Positions 49,000 through 57,889 of a stretch of 64,000 nucleotides of DNA are shown here, piece after piece. This stretch comes from Streptomyces sp. TLI_146. GTDB lineage: Bacteria > Actinomycetota > Actinomycetes > Streptomycetales > Streptomycetaceae. The first letter of the stretch is position 1. Each line of letters starts with the position of its first letter. The DNA is taken from positions 2,418,001 through 2,482,000 of the forward strand of contig NZ_PJMX01000001.1 in assembly GCF_002846415.1 (NCBI RefSeq), written 5' to 3'. Below the pieces are notes generated by a model that was given only the letters and a program-made list of their open reading frames with translations, was not told the DNA's origin and searched no databases. Position numbers and translations under genes: made by a program.

Positions 49000-49953
49000 T
49001 CACATCTTGGCCAGGATGTCGATCGAGAAGACCATGGTCGAGTTGGCCGGGATGCCCGACTGCTCCTTGTCGCCCAGGCCCTGGTCCGGCGGGATGACGA
49101 CCAGGATGCGGCTGCCGACCTTCTTGCCGATCAGACCGGCCTTGAGGCCCTTGAGGGTCAGGTTCGGCAGCGCGAAGGTCTGCGTCTTGCCCTGGTCGTA
49201 GGTGCTGTCGAACTTCTTGCTGTCCTTCCACAGGAAGCCCTCGTACGCCAGGACCACGCTGTCGGTGTCCTTCACCACGTCGCCGTCGCCCTCGAGGACG
49301 TAGTCGGAGACGAGCTTCTTGGGGGCGTCGGTCTTGGGGATCGTCAGCGTCGGCGCCTTGCCGTCGGTGTTGGTGCCCACCTTCGGCAGGTCCTTGTCGT
49401 CCTGCGCGACCTCCTTGCCCTTGGCGGAGGCCGGGATGGTGGTCGCCTTCACGATGTCCACGACGAAGACCAGCGTGGCGTTGGGCTTGATGCTGTCGCC
49501 CTGGCCCTGCGCCCCGTAACCCAGCTCCGGCGGGATGCCCAGCTCGACGCGGCTGCCGACCTTCTGGCCCTCCAGGCCCTGGTCCCAGCCCTTGATGACC
49601 TGGCCGGCGCCGAGGGTCAGCGTGAACGGCTCCTTGCGGTCGAAGCTGTTGTCGAACGGCTTGTCCGAGTCCCAGGCCTGGCCGAGGTAGTTCACGGACA
49701 CGGCGTCGTTCTTCTTGAGCGCCTCGCCCTTGCCCTCGCTGATGACGTTCACCTTGAGGGCCTTGGGCGGATTGCCCTCGCCCTTGGCGAGGGTCGGCTT
49801 CTCCCCGAACTTGGCGCCCGCGGTGATGGCGGGCAGGCCGTTCTTCATCGAGGCGGAGTCGGAGGTGGAGTCGGAGCCCTTGTCGTCGCTTCCGCAGGCG
49901 GCTGTGGCAACCAGCAGCAGCGGGACGGCGAGCAGGCCGGCAAGTCGGCGCAC
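49000..49953 (-). CDS. Tandem-FKBP lipoprotein
   Basis: 317 residues from the GTG at 49953 (GAGG five bases upstream). A signal peptide with a lipobox-like VATAAC (Cys about 20) is followed by two FKBP domains: about 75-165 (YLGQAWDSDKPFDNSF, LGAGQVIKGWDQGLEGQKVG) and about 215-315 (AYEGFLWKDSKKFDSTYDQG, LPNLTLKGLKAGLIGKKVG). The second lacks the Trp of the pocket motif (it has LKGLKAGLIG), so it may be inactive. It is probably an extracytoplasmic folding chaperone anchored on the membrane. Followed by the cytosolic FKBP. Confidence 0.92.
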   Translation of the reverse strand: MRRLAGLLAVPLLLVATAACGSDDKGSDSTSDSASMKNGLPAITAGAKFGEKPTLAKGEGNPPKALKVNVISEGKGEALKKNDAVSVNYLGQAWDSDKPFDNSFDRKEPFTLTLGAGQVIKGWDQGLEGQKVGSRVELGIPPELGYGAQGQGDSIKPNATLVFVVDIVKATTIPASAKGKEVAQDDKDLPKVGTNTDGKAPTLTIPKTDAPKKLVSDYVLEGDGDVVKDTDSVVLAYEGFLWKDSKKFDSTYDQGKTQTFALPNLTLKGLKAGLIGKKVGSRILVVIPPDQGLGDKEQSGIPANSTMVFSIDILAKM

Positions 49954-50008
49954 GTGTTCCTCAGATCTCAGACGGCACAGTAGTTTGCCCGCCACTCTAA
50001 GGCGTACT

Positions 50009-50041
50009 ACGGGCCCCGTACGAGGAACGTACGGGGCCCGT
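50009..50041 (-). terminator. Terminator after pafA
   Basis: A perfect 14-base-pair stem, ACGGGCCCCGTACG (50009-50022) with its complement at 50028-50041 and an AGGAA loop, 28 bases past the pafA stop. Confidence 0.8.
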
Positions 50042-50068
50042 GTTCAGGTCGCCGGTCTCGTCGTCCGG

Positions 50069-51430
50069 TCACATACCGGCGATCAGTTTCTCCACCCGGT
50101 CGTCCACGGAACGGAACGGGTCCTTGCACAGCACGGTGCGCTGCGCCTGGTCGTTGAGCTTGAGGTGCACCCAGTCGACGGTGAAGTCCCGCCGCTGCTC
50201 CTGCGCGCGGCGGATGAAGTCGCCGCGCAGCCGCGCCCGAGTGGTCTGCGGGGGCACCGACTTGCCCTCGAAGATCTTCAGGTCGTTGCAGATCCGGGCC
50301 GCCTGGCCCTTGCGCTCCAGCAGGTAGTACAGCCCCCGCTGGCGGTGGATGTCGTGGTACGCCAGGTCTATCTGGGCGACCCGCGGGTGCGACATGGTCA
50401 TGTTGTTCTTCGCCCGGTACCGCTCGATCAGCTGGTACTTCATGACCCAGTCGATCTCGGTGCCGATCCGGTCCAGGTCCTCGGCCTCGATCGCGTCGAG
50501 CGTGCGGCCCCACAGCTCCAGGACCTGGTCGACGGTGCCGGTGCGGATGCCCCGGCGCTCCACGAAGTCGACGGCCTTCTCGTAGTACTCGCGCTGGACC
50601 TCCAGGGCGGAGGCCTCGCGCCCGCTGGCCAGGCGCACCTTGCGCTGGCCCGTGATGTCGTGCGAGACCTCGCGGATGGCCCGGATCGGGTTCTCCAGGG
50701 TCAGGTCGCGCATCACCGTGCCCGCCTCGATCATGCGCAGCACCAGGTCGGTGGCGCCGACCTTGAGCAGCATGGTCGTCTCGGACATGTTGGAGTCGCC
50801 CACGATCACATGCAGGCGCCGGTAGCGCTCGGCGTCCGCGTGCGGCTCGTCCCTGGTGTTGATGATCGGGCGCGAGCGGGTCGTCGCGGAGCTGACGCCC
50901 TCCCAGATGTGCTCGGCGCGCTGGCTGACGCAGTAGACCGCGCCGCGCGGGGTCTGGAGGACCTTGCCCGCCCCGCACAGGAGCTGACGGGTGACCAGGA
51001 ACGGGATGAGGATGTCCGCGAGGCGGGAGAACTCGCCGTGCCGGGCGACGAGATAGTTCTCGTGGCACCCGTAGGAGTTTCCCGCGGAATCGGTGTTGTT
51101 CTTGAAGAGATAGACGTCGCCCGCGATTCCCTCCTCGTGCAGGCGGCGCTCGGCGTCGACGAGCAGACCCTCGAGAATGCGCTCGCCCGCCTTGTCGTGG
51201 GTGACGAGTTCGGTCACGTTGTCGCATTCGGGAGTTGCGTATTCCGGATGCGAACCCACGTCGAGGTAGAGGCGGGCGCCGTTCCGCAGGAAGACGTTGC
51301 TGCTGCGGCCCCATGACACAACACGGCGGAAGAGGTAGCGCGCCACTTCGTCAGGTGACAGTCGGCGCTGTCCCCTGAACGTGCACGTGACGCCGTACTC
51401 GTTCTCCAGCCCGAAAATGCGGCGGTCCAT
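50069..51430 (-). CDS. pafA: Pup-protein ligase PafA
   Basis: 453 residues, normal length. The carboxylate-amine/glutamine-synthetase-like fold is seen in [14 protein letters not shown] (ATP/Mg site near the N-terminus), [35 protein letters not shown] and [20 protein letters not shown]. It attaches the deamidated Pup C-terminal glutamate to substrate lysines, marking them for the proteasome. A minus-strand TAATGT (plus 51436-51441) sits five bases before the ATG, so the mRNA may be leaderless. It differs from Dop by lacking the Dop-specific loop. Confidence 0.97.
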   Translation of the reverse strand: MDRRIFGLENEYGVTCTFRGQRRLSPDEVARYLFRRVVSWGRSSNVFLRNGARLYLDVGSHPEYATPECDNVTELVTHDKAGERILEGLLVDAERRLHEEGIAGDVYLFKNNTDSAGNSYGCHENYLVARHGEFSRLADILIPFLVTRQLLCGAGKVLQTPRGAVYCVSQRAEHIWEGVSSATTRSRPIINTRDEPHADAERYRRLHVIVGDSNMSETTMLLKVGATDLVLRMIEAGTVMRDLTLENPIRAIREVSHDITGQRKVRLASGREASALEVQREYYEKAVDFVERRGIRTGTVDQVLELWGRTLDAIEAEDLDRIGTEIDWVMKYQLIERYRAKNNMTMSHPRVAQIDLAYHDIHRQRGLYYLLERKGQAARICNDLKIFEGKSVPPQTTRARLRGDFIRRAQEQRRDFTVDWVHLKLNDQAQRTVLCKDPFRSVDDRVEKLIAGM

Positions 51431-51454
51431 GACTGAACATTACGCCCGATGCCC

Positions 51455-52699
51455 TCAGCTGAAACCGGGTTCGGCAGCACGGGTTGGATCATTTTGGTCA
51501 ACTCCCATGACACTTTCCGTACGCCCGGGAGCTGCGAGGACCCCTCGGGTGGCGAGCAGCACCACGAGCGCGGCCGCCCCGCCGCCGCCCGCGACGGCGA
51601 AGCTCGCCGCGCTGCCGCCGAGTTCGACGGCGGGCCCGGCGACGGCCGTGCCGAGCGCGGTGCCGACCCCGAACGCGGTCACCAGCCAGGAGAACGCCTC
51701 GGTCACGGTGCCGCGCGGGGCGTGCCGGTCGACCACGATGAACGCGCAGGCGATGCACGGCGCGAGGAAGAGCCCGGAGACCACGGCCAGTCCCGCCATG
51801 GGGACGACACCGGGCACGAGCATCAGCGGCAGATAGCCGACCGCGAGCAGCGCGACGAGCGAAATCAGCCGTTTCTCGGGAGTTCCGGCCCACTGGCGCG
51901 CCCCGTACACCAGACCGCCGAGGAGCGCCCCGAGGCCGTTGGCGGCCATCAGCCAGCCGTAGATCGCGTCCCGCCCGTGGTCGTCGGCGTAGGCCGACGC
52001 GGCCACAATGATCGCGCCCAGCGCGAGGCCGACGAAGAAGAACGCACCGAGGAGCGCGAGCAGGCCCGTGGAGCGCAGTGCGCCCAGCCAGTGCGCCTCG
52101 CGCGGGGCGGAGCGCCAGGCGCGCGAGGGCGCCGAGAGGACCACCGAGAGCGCGCCGAGCACCCCGAGCACGTTGATCACGACCAGGGCGGTGGCGGGCG
52201 ACCACAGGGCGATGCCGAGGGTGACCAGGAGCGGGCCGACCGTGAACATCACCTCCTGGGCTATCGCGTCCATCGCGTACGCGGTGTGCACCTGGTCCTG
52301 GCGGGTCAGGACACTGGGCCACAGCGCCCGCAGCCCGCCCTCCAGCGGCGGTGTGCAGAACCCGGCGACGACCATGGCCGCGTACGCCACCGCGACCGGC
52401 TCGATGCCGGTATACGCGAGGACCGCCATTCCCAGCGCGCTGGCCACCGACGCCGGGAGCATCACCCGGGGCTGCCCGTACAGGTCGACGGCCCGGCCGA
52501 GCAGCGGCTGACCGGCCGCGGTGGCCAGGCCGTACACCGCGGTGAGCGCGCCCGCCAGCGAGTAGCTGCCGCCCTCCGCGCGGACGAACAGGACCACCGC
52601 GATGGCCGCGGTGGCGTTGGGCAGCCGCCCGGTCAGCGTGCCCGCCAGCAGTCGCGCGGCGTGCCGCGTCCGGAGGATCTCCAGATATCCCGCCGCCAT
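51455..52699 (-). CDS. MFS transporter
   Basis: 414 residues with 12 predicted membrane helices, about six on each side of a central loop (APSRAWRSAPREAHW, around residue 210). The family is the major facilitator superfamily; the substrate is unknown, a sugar or drug. The ATG at 52699 has GAGGGG upstream; another ATG at 52717 adds six residues. It lies between pafA and prcA, where it breaks the mycobacterial order, and is divergent from a LacI regulator with a shared operator. Confidence 0.87.
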   Translation of the reverse strand: MAAGYLEILRTRHAARLLAGTLTGRLPNATAAIAVVLFVRAEGGSYSLAGALTAVYGLATAAGQPLLGRAVDLYGQPRVMLPASVASALGMAVLAYTGIEPVAVAYAAMVVAGFCTPPLEGGLRALWPSVLTRQDQVHTAYAMDAIAQEVMFTVGPLLVTLGIALWSPATALVVINVLGVLGALSVVLSAPSRAWRSAPREAHWLGALRSTGLLALLGAFFFVGLALGAIIVAASAYADDHGRDAIYGWLMAANGLGALLGGLVYGARQWAGTPEKRLISLVALLAVGYLPLMLVPGVVPMAGLAVVSGLFLAPCIACAFIVVDRHAPRGTVTEAFSWLVTAFGVGTALGTAVAGPAVELGGSAASFAVAGGGGAAALVVLLATRGVLAAPGRTESVMGVDQNDPTRAAEPGFS

Positions 52700-52723
52700 G
52701 TCGCCCCTCGGTCGCATCAGTTT

Positions 52724-52750
52724 TACGTATAACGTTCGACGTCATACGTA
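52724..52750. promoter_or_regulatory. LacI-type operator between the MFS and LacI genes
   Basis: An inverted repeat ACGTATAACGT (52725-52735), TCG, ACGTCATACGT (52739-52749), matching at 10 of 11 positions and bounded by TACGTA on both sides. It lies 25 bases from the MFS start and 72 from the regulator start, so one protein could repress both genes. Confidence 0.65.
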
Positions 52751-52821
52751 CCATGTCGACAACCCCCGGGTCCACTCCCGGAGCAGGGACAGCCAGCCCC
52801 CACACCCCGCCGGAGGACCCC

Positions 52822-53826
52822 GTGAAGACCCAGCCGACCAGCCGGGACGTCGCCCGCGCGGCCGGGGTCTCCCAGGCCACCGTCTCGCTCGTCCTCGGAG
52901 ACAAGTGGCGCGGCCGCGTCTCCGAGCGGACCGCCGCCCTGGTCCGCGACGCCGCCCGCGAGCTCGGCTACCGGCCCAACCTCGCCGCCCGCAGCCTGCG
53001 CCTGGGCCGTACCCGCACGGCGCTGCTCGTCGTCCCCGCCCTCACCAACGAGTTCTTCGCCCGCGTCTACACCGGCGCCGCCCGCGTCGCCGCCGAGCAC
53101 GGCTTCGGCGTCGTGCTCTACCCCTCCCCCGAGGGCGTCGGCCCGGCCCGCGACCCCTTCGACTCGGCCAGCGCCGCCCTCGACGGCGTCATCGCCTCCT
53201 CCATGGCCGCCGACGCCCTCGCCGGGATCCGGGGCACCGACCTGCCCCTCGTCATGCTCGACAGCGACCCCGCCGGGGCCGGCCCCGCCGCCCGCGTCAA
53301 CCTCGACATCGCCGACGGCATACGGCAGGTGACGGAGCATCTGCTCGGCCTCGGCCACCGCAGATTCGCCCACCTCGCCTCGGCCGTGGACTCCTGGACC
53401 TTCCAGGTACGCGGCCGCGCCCTGGAGGAGGCACTGCGCCGGGTGCCCGACGCCGAGGTCCTGACCGTGCCCTCGGCGCTCACCGTGGACGCCGCCCGGC
53501 AGGCGGCCGAGCACGCCCTCACCCGCCCCGGCCCCCGGCCCACCGCGCTCATCTGCGACGACGACATCCTGGCGGCGGGAGCCTGCAAGGCCGCCCGGCG
53601 GCTCGGCCTGCGCATCCCCGACGACGTCTCGGTGGCCGGGTTCGACGACCTCGCCCTCGCCACCGCCCTCGAACCCGAACTCACCACCGTCCAACTGCCC
53701 GCCGAGCAGGTGGGCGAGCGCGGGATGGCCGCCCTGCTCGCCGTCCTGGACGGCCGCGAGCCCGAGACGGGCGACCTGCCCGTCGCCCTGGTCGTACGCG
53801 GCTCCACGGCCCCGCCCGCGGCCTGA
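52822..53826 (+). CDS. LacI-family transcriptional regulator
   Basis: 334 residues from the GTG at 52822, which has GGAGG five bases upstream. The LacI helix-turn-helix is SRDVARAAGVSQATVSLVLG (about 6-25), with the hinge RPNLAARSLRLGRTRT. The periplasmic-binding-like domain (about 60-330) ends ELTTVQLPAEQVGERGMAAL. An ATG at 52753 would add 23 low-complexity residues. It probably controls the divergent MFS gene. The ligand is unknown. Confidence 0.91.
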   Translation: MKTQPTSRDVARAAGVSQATVSLVLGDKWRGRVSERTAALVRDAARELGYRPNLAARSLRLGRTRTALLVVPALTNEFFARVYTGAARVAAEHGFGVVLYPSPEGVGPARDPFDSASAALDGVIASSMAADALAGIRGTDLPLVMLDSDPAGAGPAARVNLDIADGIRQVTEHLLGLGHRRFAHLASAVDSWTFQVRGRALEEALRRVPDAEVLTVPSALTVDAARQAAEHALTRPGPRPTALICDDDILAAGACKAARRLGLRIPDDVSVAGFDDLALATALEPELTTVQLPAEQVGERGMAALLAVLDGREPETGDLPVALVVRGSTAPPAA

Positions 53827-53842
53827 CGCGGTCCGGATACGG

Positions 53843-53887
53843 AAAGGCCCGTGCCCCGCCGTGAGGAACGGCGGGGCACGGGCCTTT
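53843..53887. terminator. Bidirectional terminator, LacI and prcA
   Basis: A perfect 20-base-pair stem (53843-53862 with 53868-53887; AAAGGCCCGTGCCCCGCCGT) and a GAGGA loop, ending in AAA/TTT on the two sides. It terminates both convergent genes. Confidence 0.85.
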
Positions 53888-53897
53888 GCGGCGACTT

Positions 53898-54647
53898 CTA
53901 CTCGTCGTCGTTGTCCGACGGCACCTCGGTCGGCTCGGCGCTCGCCTCTTCCGTCTGCAGGAGACGGGAGAGCTGACGGCCGACGATCCGCTTGAACTTG
54001 CGCTGCTGCGGCCGCGTCCGGTCGAGCACCGCGACCTCCAGCCGCTCCGCGGGGATCTCCCGCTCGGCGCCGTTGGTCTGGTTCGACAGGGCCTGCACGG
54101 CCAGCTTCAGCGCCTCCGCCAGGGACATGCCGTCCTGGTGGCGCTGGTCGAGGAAGGTGCTGATCTGCTCCGCGTTGCCGCCGACCGCGACCGAGCCGTG
54201 CTCGTCCACGATCGAGCCGTCGTGCGGCAGCCGGTAGATCTGGTCCTCCTCCGGCGTCGCCCCGACCTCGGCGACCACCAGCTCCACCTCGTACGGCTTC
54301 TCGCCGACGCTGGAGAAGATGGTGCCCAGCGTCTGCGCGTACACGTTCGCCAGGCCACGGGCCGTCACATCGTCACGGTCGTAGGTGTATCCCCGCAGAT
54401 CCGCGTAGCGCACTCCGCCGATGCGGAGGTTCTCGTACTCGTTGTACTTGCCGGCGGCCGCGAAGCCGATCCGGTCGTAGATCTCGCTGAACTTGTGCAG
54501 CGCACGGGACGGGTTCTCGCCGACGAAGACGATGCCGTCGGCGTACTGCAGCACGACCAGGCTGCGGCCGCGCGCGATGCCCTTGCGGGCGTACTCGGCG
54601 CGGTCGGCCATGGCCTGCTGGGGTGAGACATAGAACGGCGTCGACAC
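53898..54647 (-). CDS. prcA: 20S proteasome alpha subunit
   Basis: 249 residues, GTG start at 54647. The N-terminal H0 gate region [20 protein letters not shown] with [18 protein letters not shown] (conserved in actinobacterial alpha subunits) and the tail [17 protein letters not shown] are typical. Seven-membered alpha rings cap the core and bind the C-terminal tyrosine motif of the Arc ATPase. It follows prcB in the same operon. The catalytic Thr is absent, as expected. Confidence 0.97.
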   Translation of the reverse strand: MSTPFYVSPQQAMADRAEYARKGIARGRSLVVLQYADGIVFVGENPSRALHKFSEIYDRIGFAAAGKYNEYENLRIGGVRYADLRGYTYDRDDVTARGLANVYAQTLGTIFSSVGEKPYEVELVVAEVGATPEEDQIYRLPHDGSIVDEHGSVAVGGNAEQISTFLDQRHQDGMSLAEALKLAVQALSNQTNGAEREIPAERLEVAVLDRTRPQQRKFKRIVGRQLSRLLQTEEASAEPTEVPSDNDDE

Positions 54648-54704
54648 CGGCTATCCGTCCCTTTCTGTCAGTGGCGGGGTCATCTCTGCGGCCTCTCCCC
54701 GGCC

Positions 54705-55550
54705 TCAGAGCAGCGCGGCACGCGGGCCGTCGGGCTGTTCCAGACGCCGCTCCAGGATCGAGCGCGCGATCTCGGAGGACTCCGCCTCGGTCAGCCGCCG
54801 GAAGCCCTCGTCGCTGATGACGGTGACGATCGGATAGATGCGGCGGGCGACATCGGGACCGCCGGTCGCCGAGTCGTCGTCCGCCGCGTCGTAGAGCGCC
54901 TGGACGACCAGGGTGGTGGTCTGCTGCTCGGTCAGGTCCTCGCGGTACAGCTTCTTCATCGAGCCGCGGGCGAAGATCGAACCCGAGCCGGTGGCCGCGT
55001 AGCCGTGCTCCTCGGAGCGGCCGCCGGTGACGTCGTACGAGAAGATGCGGCCCTTCTCGCGGTCCACGTCGTACCCCGCGAAGAGCGGGACCACGGCCAG
55101 GCCCTGCATGGCCATGCCGAGGTTGCCGCGGATCATGGTGGAGAGCCGGTTGGCCTTGCCCTCCAGCGAGAGGGTGGCGCCCTCGACCTTCTCGAAGTGC
55201 TCCAGCTCCAGTTGGAAGAGCTTGACCATCTCCACGGCGAGGCCCGCGGTACCGGCGATGCCCACCGCCGAGTACTCGTCCGCCGGGAAGACCTTCTCGA
55301 TGTCGCGCTGGGCGATCATGTTGCCCATCGTCGCCCGCCGGTCACCGGCGAGCACCACGCCGCCGGGGAACGTCGCCGCCACGATGGTCGTGCCGTGCGG
55401 CGCCTCCACGTGCCCCTGCACGGGCGGCAGGACCCGCTTGCCCGGCAGCATTTCGGGCGAGTGCTCGGACAGGAAGTCCATGAACGAGGACGAGCCCGGC
55501 GTCAGGAAGGCAGCTGGTAGACGCCCTGTGCCACGAGTGTTGGCTTCCAC
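54705..55550 (-). CDS. prcB: 20S proteasome beta subunit
   Basis: 281 residues from the GTG at 55550 (GGAGGG about seven bases upstream). A 53-residue propeptide ([20 protein letters not shown]) ends at HG, and the mature protein begins at Thr54 ([19 protein letters not shown]), the catalytic nucleophile freed by self-cleavage. Other active-site residues are in GDRRAT and [20 protein letters not shown]. It degrades pupylated proteins in the core particle. The last 49 bases of the endonuclease-VII-like gene overlap its start. It is followed by prcA. Confidence 0.97.
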   Translation of the reverse strand: MEANTRGTGRLPAAFLTPGSSSFMDFLSEHSPEMLPGKRVLPPVQGHVEAPHGTTIVAATFPGGVVLAGDRRATMGNMIAQRDIEKVFPADEYSAVGIAGTAGLAVEMVKLFQLELEHFEKVEGATLSLEGKANRLSTMIRGNLGMAMQGLAVVPLFAGYDVDREKGRIFSYDVTGGRSEEHGYAATGSGSIFARGSMKKLYREDLTEQQTTTLVVQALYDAADDDSATGGPDVARRIYPIVTVISDEGFRRLTEAESSEIARSILERRLEQPDGPRAALL

Positions 55551-55753
55551 GAGGTTCCCTCCAGGTAGGCGGCAGCCCGACGAACTGTGTCGGGATCGTC
55601 TCCCAACTTGCCGATGGCCGAATCGCAGTTGAAGCACCGTACGCCACGGACCTTACCCGTCTCGTGGCGGTGATCCACATGAACGGCGAGGGCGGAAGGG
55701 CGGGTTGGGCACACCGGGCGCCGCCCCGCCGCGGGGAGCCGTCGCTCCCTCAC
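55502..55753 (-). CDS. Small endonuclease VII/HNH-like protein inside the proteasome operon
   Basis: 83 residues from the GTG at 55753, or 70 from a GTG at 55714. The sequence [20 protein letters not shown] then [20 protein letters not shown] follows the recombination endonuclease VII (PF02945) core: HxDHxHxTGxVRG and a CxxC knuckle. The N-terminal CxxC half of the zinc site is missing; only one Cys (VCPTRP) is there. It lies 29 bases after pup and overlaps the prcB start by 49 bases, so it is probably translationally coupled. Role with the proteasome unknown. Confidence 0.75.
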   Translation of the reverse strand: MRERRLPAAGRRPVCPTRPSALAVHVDHRHETGKVRGVRCFNCDSAIGKLGDDPDTVRRAAAYLEGTSWKPTLVAQGVYQLPS

Positions 55754-55782
55754 ACACGCCCCCCGCCGTTCACATCCGTGGA

Positions 55783-56001
55783 CTACTGTCCACCCTTCTG
55801 AACGAAGGAGCGCACGAAGTCCTCCGCGTTCTCTTCGAGGACATCGTCGATCTCGTCCAGCACCGAGTCGACGTCGTCCGAGAGCTTCTCGTGGCGCTCC
55901 TTGAGGTCCTCCGAAGCCTGCGCGTCCTGGGCCTGCTCCTCGACCTCCTCGGTGGAACGCGTGGCCTTCTGCTGTCCGCCGCCGGTGTCCTTGGTCGCCA
56001 T
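55783..56001 (-). CDS. pup: Prokaryotic ubiquitin-like protein Pup
   Basis: 72 residues: disordered, acidic, helical in the second half (DDVDSVLDEIDDVLEENAE), ending VRSFVQKGGQ. The terminal Gln must be deamidated to Glu by Dop before PafA can couple it to lysines. The N-terminal Gln/Thr-rich start is threaded into the Arc ATPase. It has its own RecA-NDp-like promoter and starts the operon pup / endonuclease VII-like / prcB / prcA. Confidence 0.98.
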   Translation of the reverse strand: MATKDTGGGQQKATRSTEEVEEQAQDAQASEDLKERHEKLSDDVDSVLDEIDDVLEENAEDFVRSFVQKGGQ

Positions 56002-56037
56002 CTACCTCACCCCGCTCGGTTCGATGTCCTTGATCAG

Positions 56038-56060
56038 ACCCTACAAGCAGGGCCTGACAT
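56038..56060 (-). promoter_or_regulatory. pup promoter, RecA-NDp-like
   Basis: On the minus strand TGTCAG (plus 56054-56059), ten bases, TAGGGT (plus 56038-56043). The spacing equals that of RecA-NDp promoters (TTGTCAGTG-N8-TAGTnT). Predicted start near 56031 and a leader of about 30 bases. Confidence 0.5.
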
Positions 56061-56061
56061 C

Positions 56062-56091
56062 GGCCCCGCACTTGATGGAACGTGCGGGGCC
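56062..56091 (-). terminator. Terminator after dop
   Basis: GGCCCCGCAC (56062-56071) pairs with GTGCGGGGCC (56082-56091) with a ten-base loop, between the dop stop and the pup promoter. It implies that pup starts a new transcript. Confidence 0.65.
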
Positions 56092-56131
56092 TACCTCTGT
56101 GTTTCCCACGCCGCCGACTTTTCAGCCCCGG

Positions 56132-57643
56132 TCAGCCGCCCGAGAGCACCCGGACCAGATCCTCGGCCGTACGGCAGCGGTCGAGCAGCTCCTTCACGTG
56201 ATTACGCGTTCCGCGAAGCGGTTCCAGGGTTGGCACGCGCTGGAGCGAATCGCGGCCCGGCAGATCGAAGATCACCGAGTCCCAGGAGGCCGCCGCGACG
56301 TCGTCCGCGTACTGCTCCAGACAGCGGCCGCGGAAGTACGCCCTGGTGTCCTCCGGGGGCTTCGTCCGGGCCTCGGCGACCGCCGGCTCGTCGTGGAGCC
56401 GCTTCATCTTGCCCCGGGCCGCCAGCCGGTTGTAGAGGCCCTTCTCGGCCCGTACGTCGGCGTACTGGAGGTCCACCAGGTGCAGCCGGGCCGCGTCCCA
56501 GCCGAGGCCGTCACGGCGCCGGTAGCCCTCCATGAGCTCCCGCTTGGCGATCCAGTCGAGCTCGCCGGACAGGCTCATCGGGTCGTTCTCCAGCCGGTTG
56601 AGCACGTCCTCCCAGCGCCCGAGGACGTCCTTGGTCTGGTCGTCCGCGTCGACGCCGAACCGCTCCTCCACGTACTTGCGCGCGAGCTCGAAGTACTCCA
56701 TCTGGAGTTGTACGGCGGTGAGGGTGCGGCCGCTGCGCAGGGTGACCAGGTGGCGCAGGTCAGGGTCGTGGGAGACCTGGTGGAGGGTGCGGACCGGCTG
56801 GTCGACGGCGAGGTCGACGTTGATGAACCCGTCCTCGATCATGGAGAGGACGAGGGCCGTGGTACCGAGCTTGAGGTAGGTGGAGATCTCGGAGAGGTTG
56901 GCGTCGCCGATGATGACGTGCAGCCGGCGGTACTTCTCCGCGTCCGCGTGCGGCTCGTCGCGCGTGTTGATGATGGGGCGCTTGAGGGTGGTCTCCAGAC
57001 CGACCTCGACCTCGAAGTAGTCGGCGCGCTGGCTGATCTGGAAGCCGTGCTCGTGGCCGTCCTGGCCGATGCCGACGCGGCCCGCTCCCGTGATGACCTG
57101 GCGGGAGACGAAGAACGGGGTGAGGTGGCGCACGATGTCGCTGAACGGGGTCTCCCGCTTCATCAGGTAGTTCTCGTGCGTGCCGTAGGAGGCGCCCTTG
57201 TTGTCGGTGTTGTTCTTGTAGAGGTGGATGGGCTGGGCGCCGGGGAGCTGCGCCGCGCGCTCGGCCGCCTCGGCCATGATGCGCTCGCCCGCCTTGTCCC
57301 AGAGCACCGCGTCACGCGGGTTGGTGACTTCGGGCGAGCTGTACTCGGGGTGGGCGTGGTCGACGTAGAGCCGTGCCCCGTTGGTGAGGATGACGTTGGC
57401 GAGGCCGATGTCCTCGTCGGTGAGCTGGCTGGAGTCGGCGGCCTCGCGGGCGAGGTCGAAGCCGCGGGCGTCCCGCAGCGGGTTCTCCTCCTCGAAGTCC
57501 CAGCGGGCGCGGCGCGCCCGGTGCATCGCCGCGGCGTACGCGTTGACGATCTGGGACGAGGTGAGCATGGCATTGGCATTGGGGTGGCCGGGGACGGAGA
57601 TGCCGTACTCCGTCTCGATGCCCATTACTCGCCGTACGGTCAT
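56132..57643 (-). CDS. dop: Deamidase of Pup (Dop)
   Basis: 503 residues, longer than PafA and of the same fold. It begins [20 protein letters not shown] and has the Dop-specific loop region ([20 protein letters not shown]). Active-site motifs are [16 protein letters not shown] and [20 protein letters not shown]. It deamidates the C-terminal Gln of Pup and also removes Pup from substrates. Upstream of pup and downstream of arc, with 246 bases to arc; 57644-57889 holds its leader and the arc terminator. Confidence 0.97.
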   Translation of the reverse strand: MTVRRVMGIETEYGISVPGHPNANAMLTSSQIVNAYAAAMHRARRARWDFEEENPLRDARGFDLAREAADSSQLTDEDIGLANVILTNGARLYVDHAHPEYSSPEVTNPRDAVLWDKAGERIMAEAAERAAQLPGAQPIHLYKNNTDNKGASYGTHENYLMKRETPFSDIVRHLTPFFVSRQVITGAGRVGIGQDGHEHGFQISQRADYFEVEVGLETTLKRPIINTRDEPHADAEKYRRLHVIIGDANLSEISTYLKLGTTALVLSMIEDGFINVDLAVDQPVRTLHQVSHDPDLRHLVTLRSGRTLTAVQLQMEYFELARKYVEERFGVDADDQTKDVLGRWEDVLNRLENDPMSLSGELDWIAKRELMEGYRRRDGLGWDAARLHLVDLQYADVRAEKGLYNRLAARGKMKRLHDEPAVAEARTKPPEDTRAYFRGRCLEQYADDVAAASWDSVIFDLPGRDSLQRVPTLEPLRGTRNHVKELLDRCRTAEDLVRVLSGG

Positions 57644-57843
57644 GCGGCCCTCCTTGCCCGGCGGCGCTCCCCTCCGGGAGCGGCGCTCAAGTACCGCTGT
57701 TTCTCCGGTGCGTGTGCGGTGCCCGTCCCCGCACTGCGCGACTCGGCGGTACGGAAGAGCCTAGAACGCCTTTGCGCTGGTGGGGAGATCAATTCCGTCA
57801 TTGCTCTTGGTCTGTCTGTGGCCTGTTTTTGGCCGGAAAAGCA

Positions 57844-57882
57844 GTCGGCTGCGGATGCCCCGGTCGGGCACCCGCAGCCGAC
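57844..57882 (-). terminator. Terminator after arc
   Basis: GTCGGCTGCGG-A-TGCCC (57844-57860) pairs with GGGCA-C-CCGCAGCCGAC (57866-57882), 16 of 17 pairs plus a mismatch, eight bases past the arc stop. Confidence 0.75.
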
Positions 57883-57889
57883 CTGTGTG

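Noticed and set aside
54665..54687. A TGTCAGTGG motif on the plus strand between prcB and prcA
   Set aside because: It points away from any gene on the plus strand, and the following hexamer is ATCTCT, not TAnnnT. Probably coincidence, or at most an antisense start.
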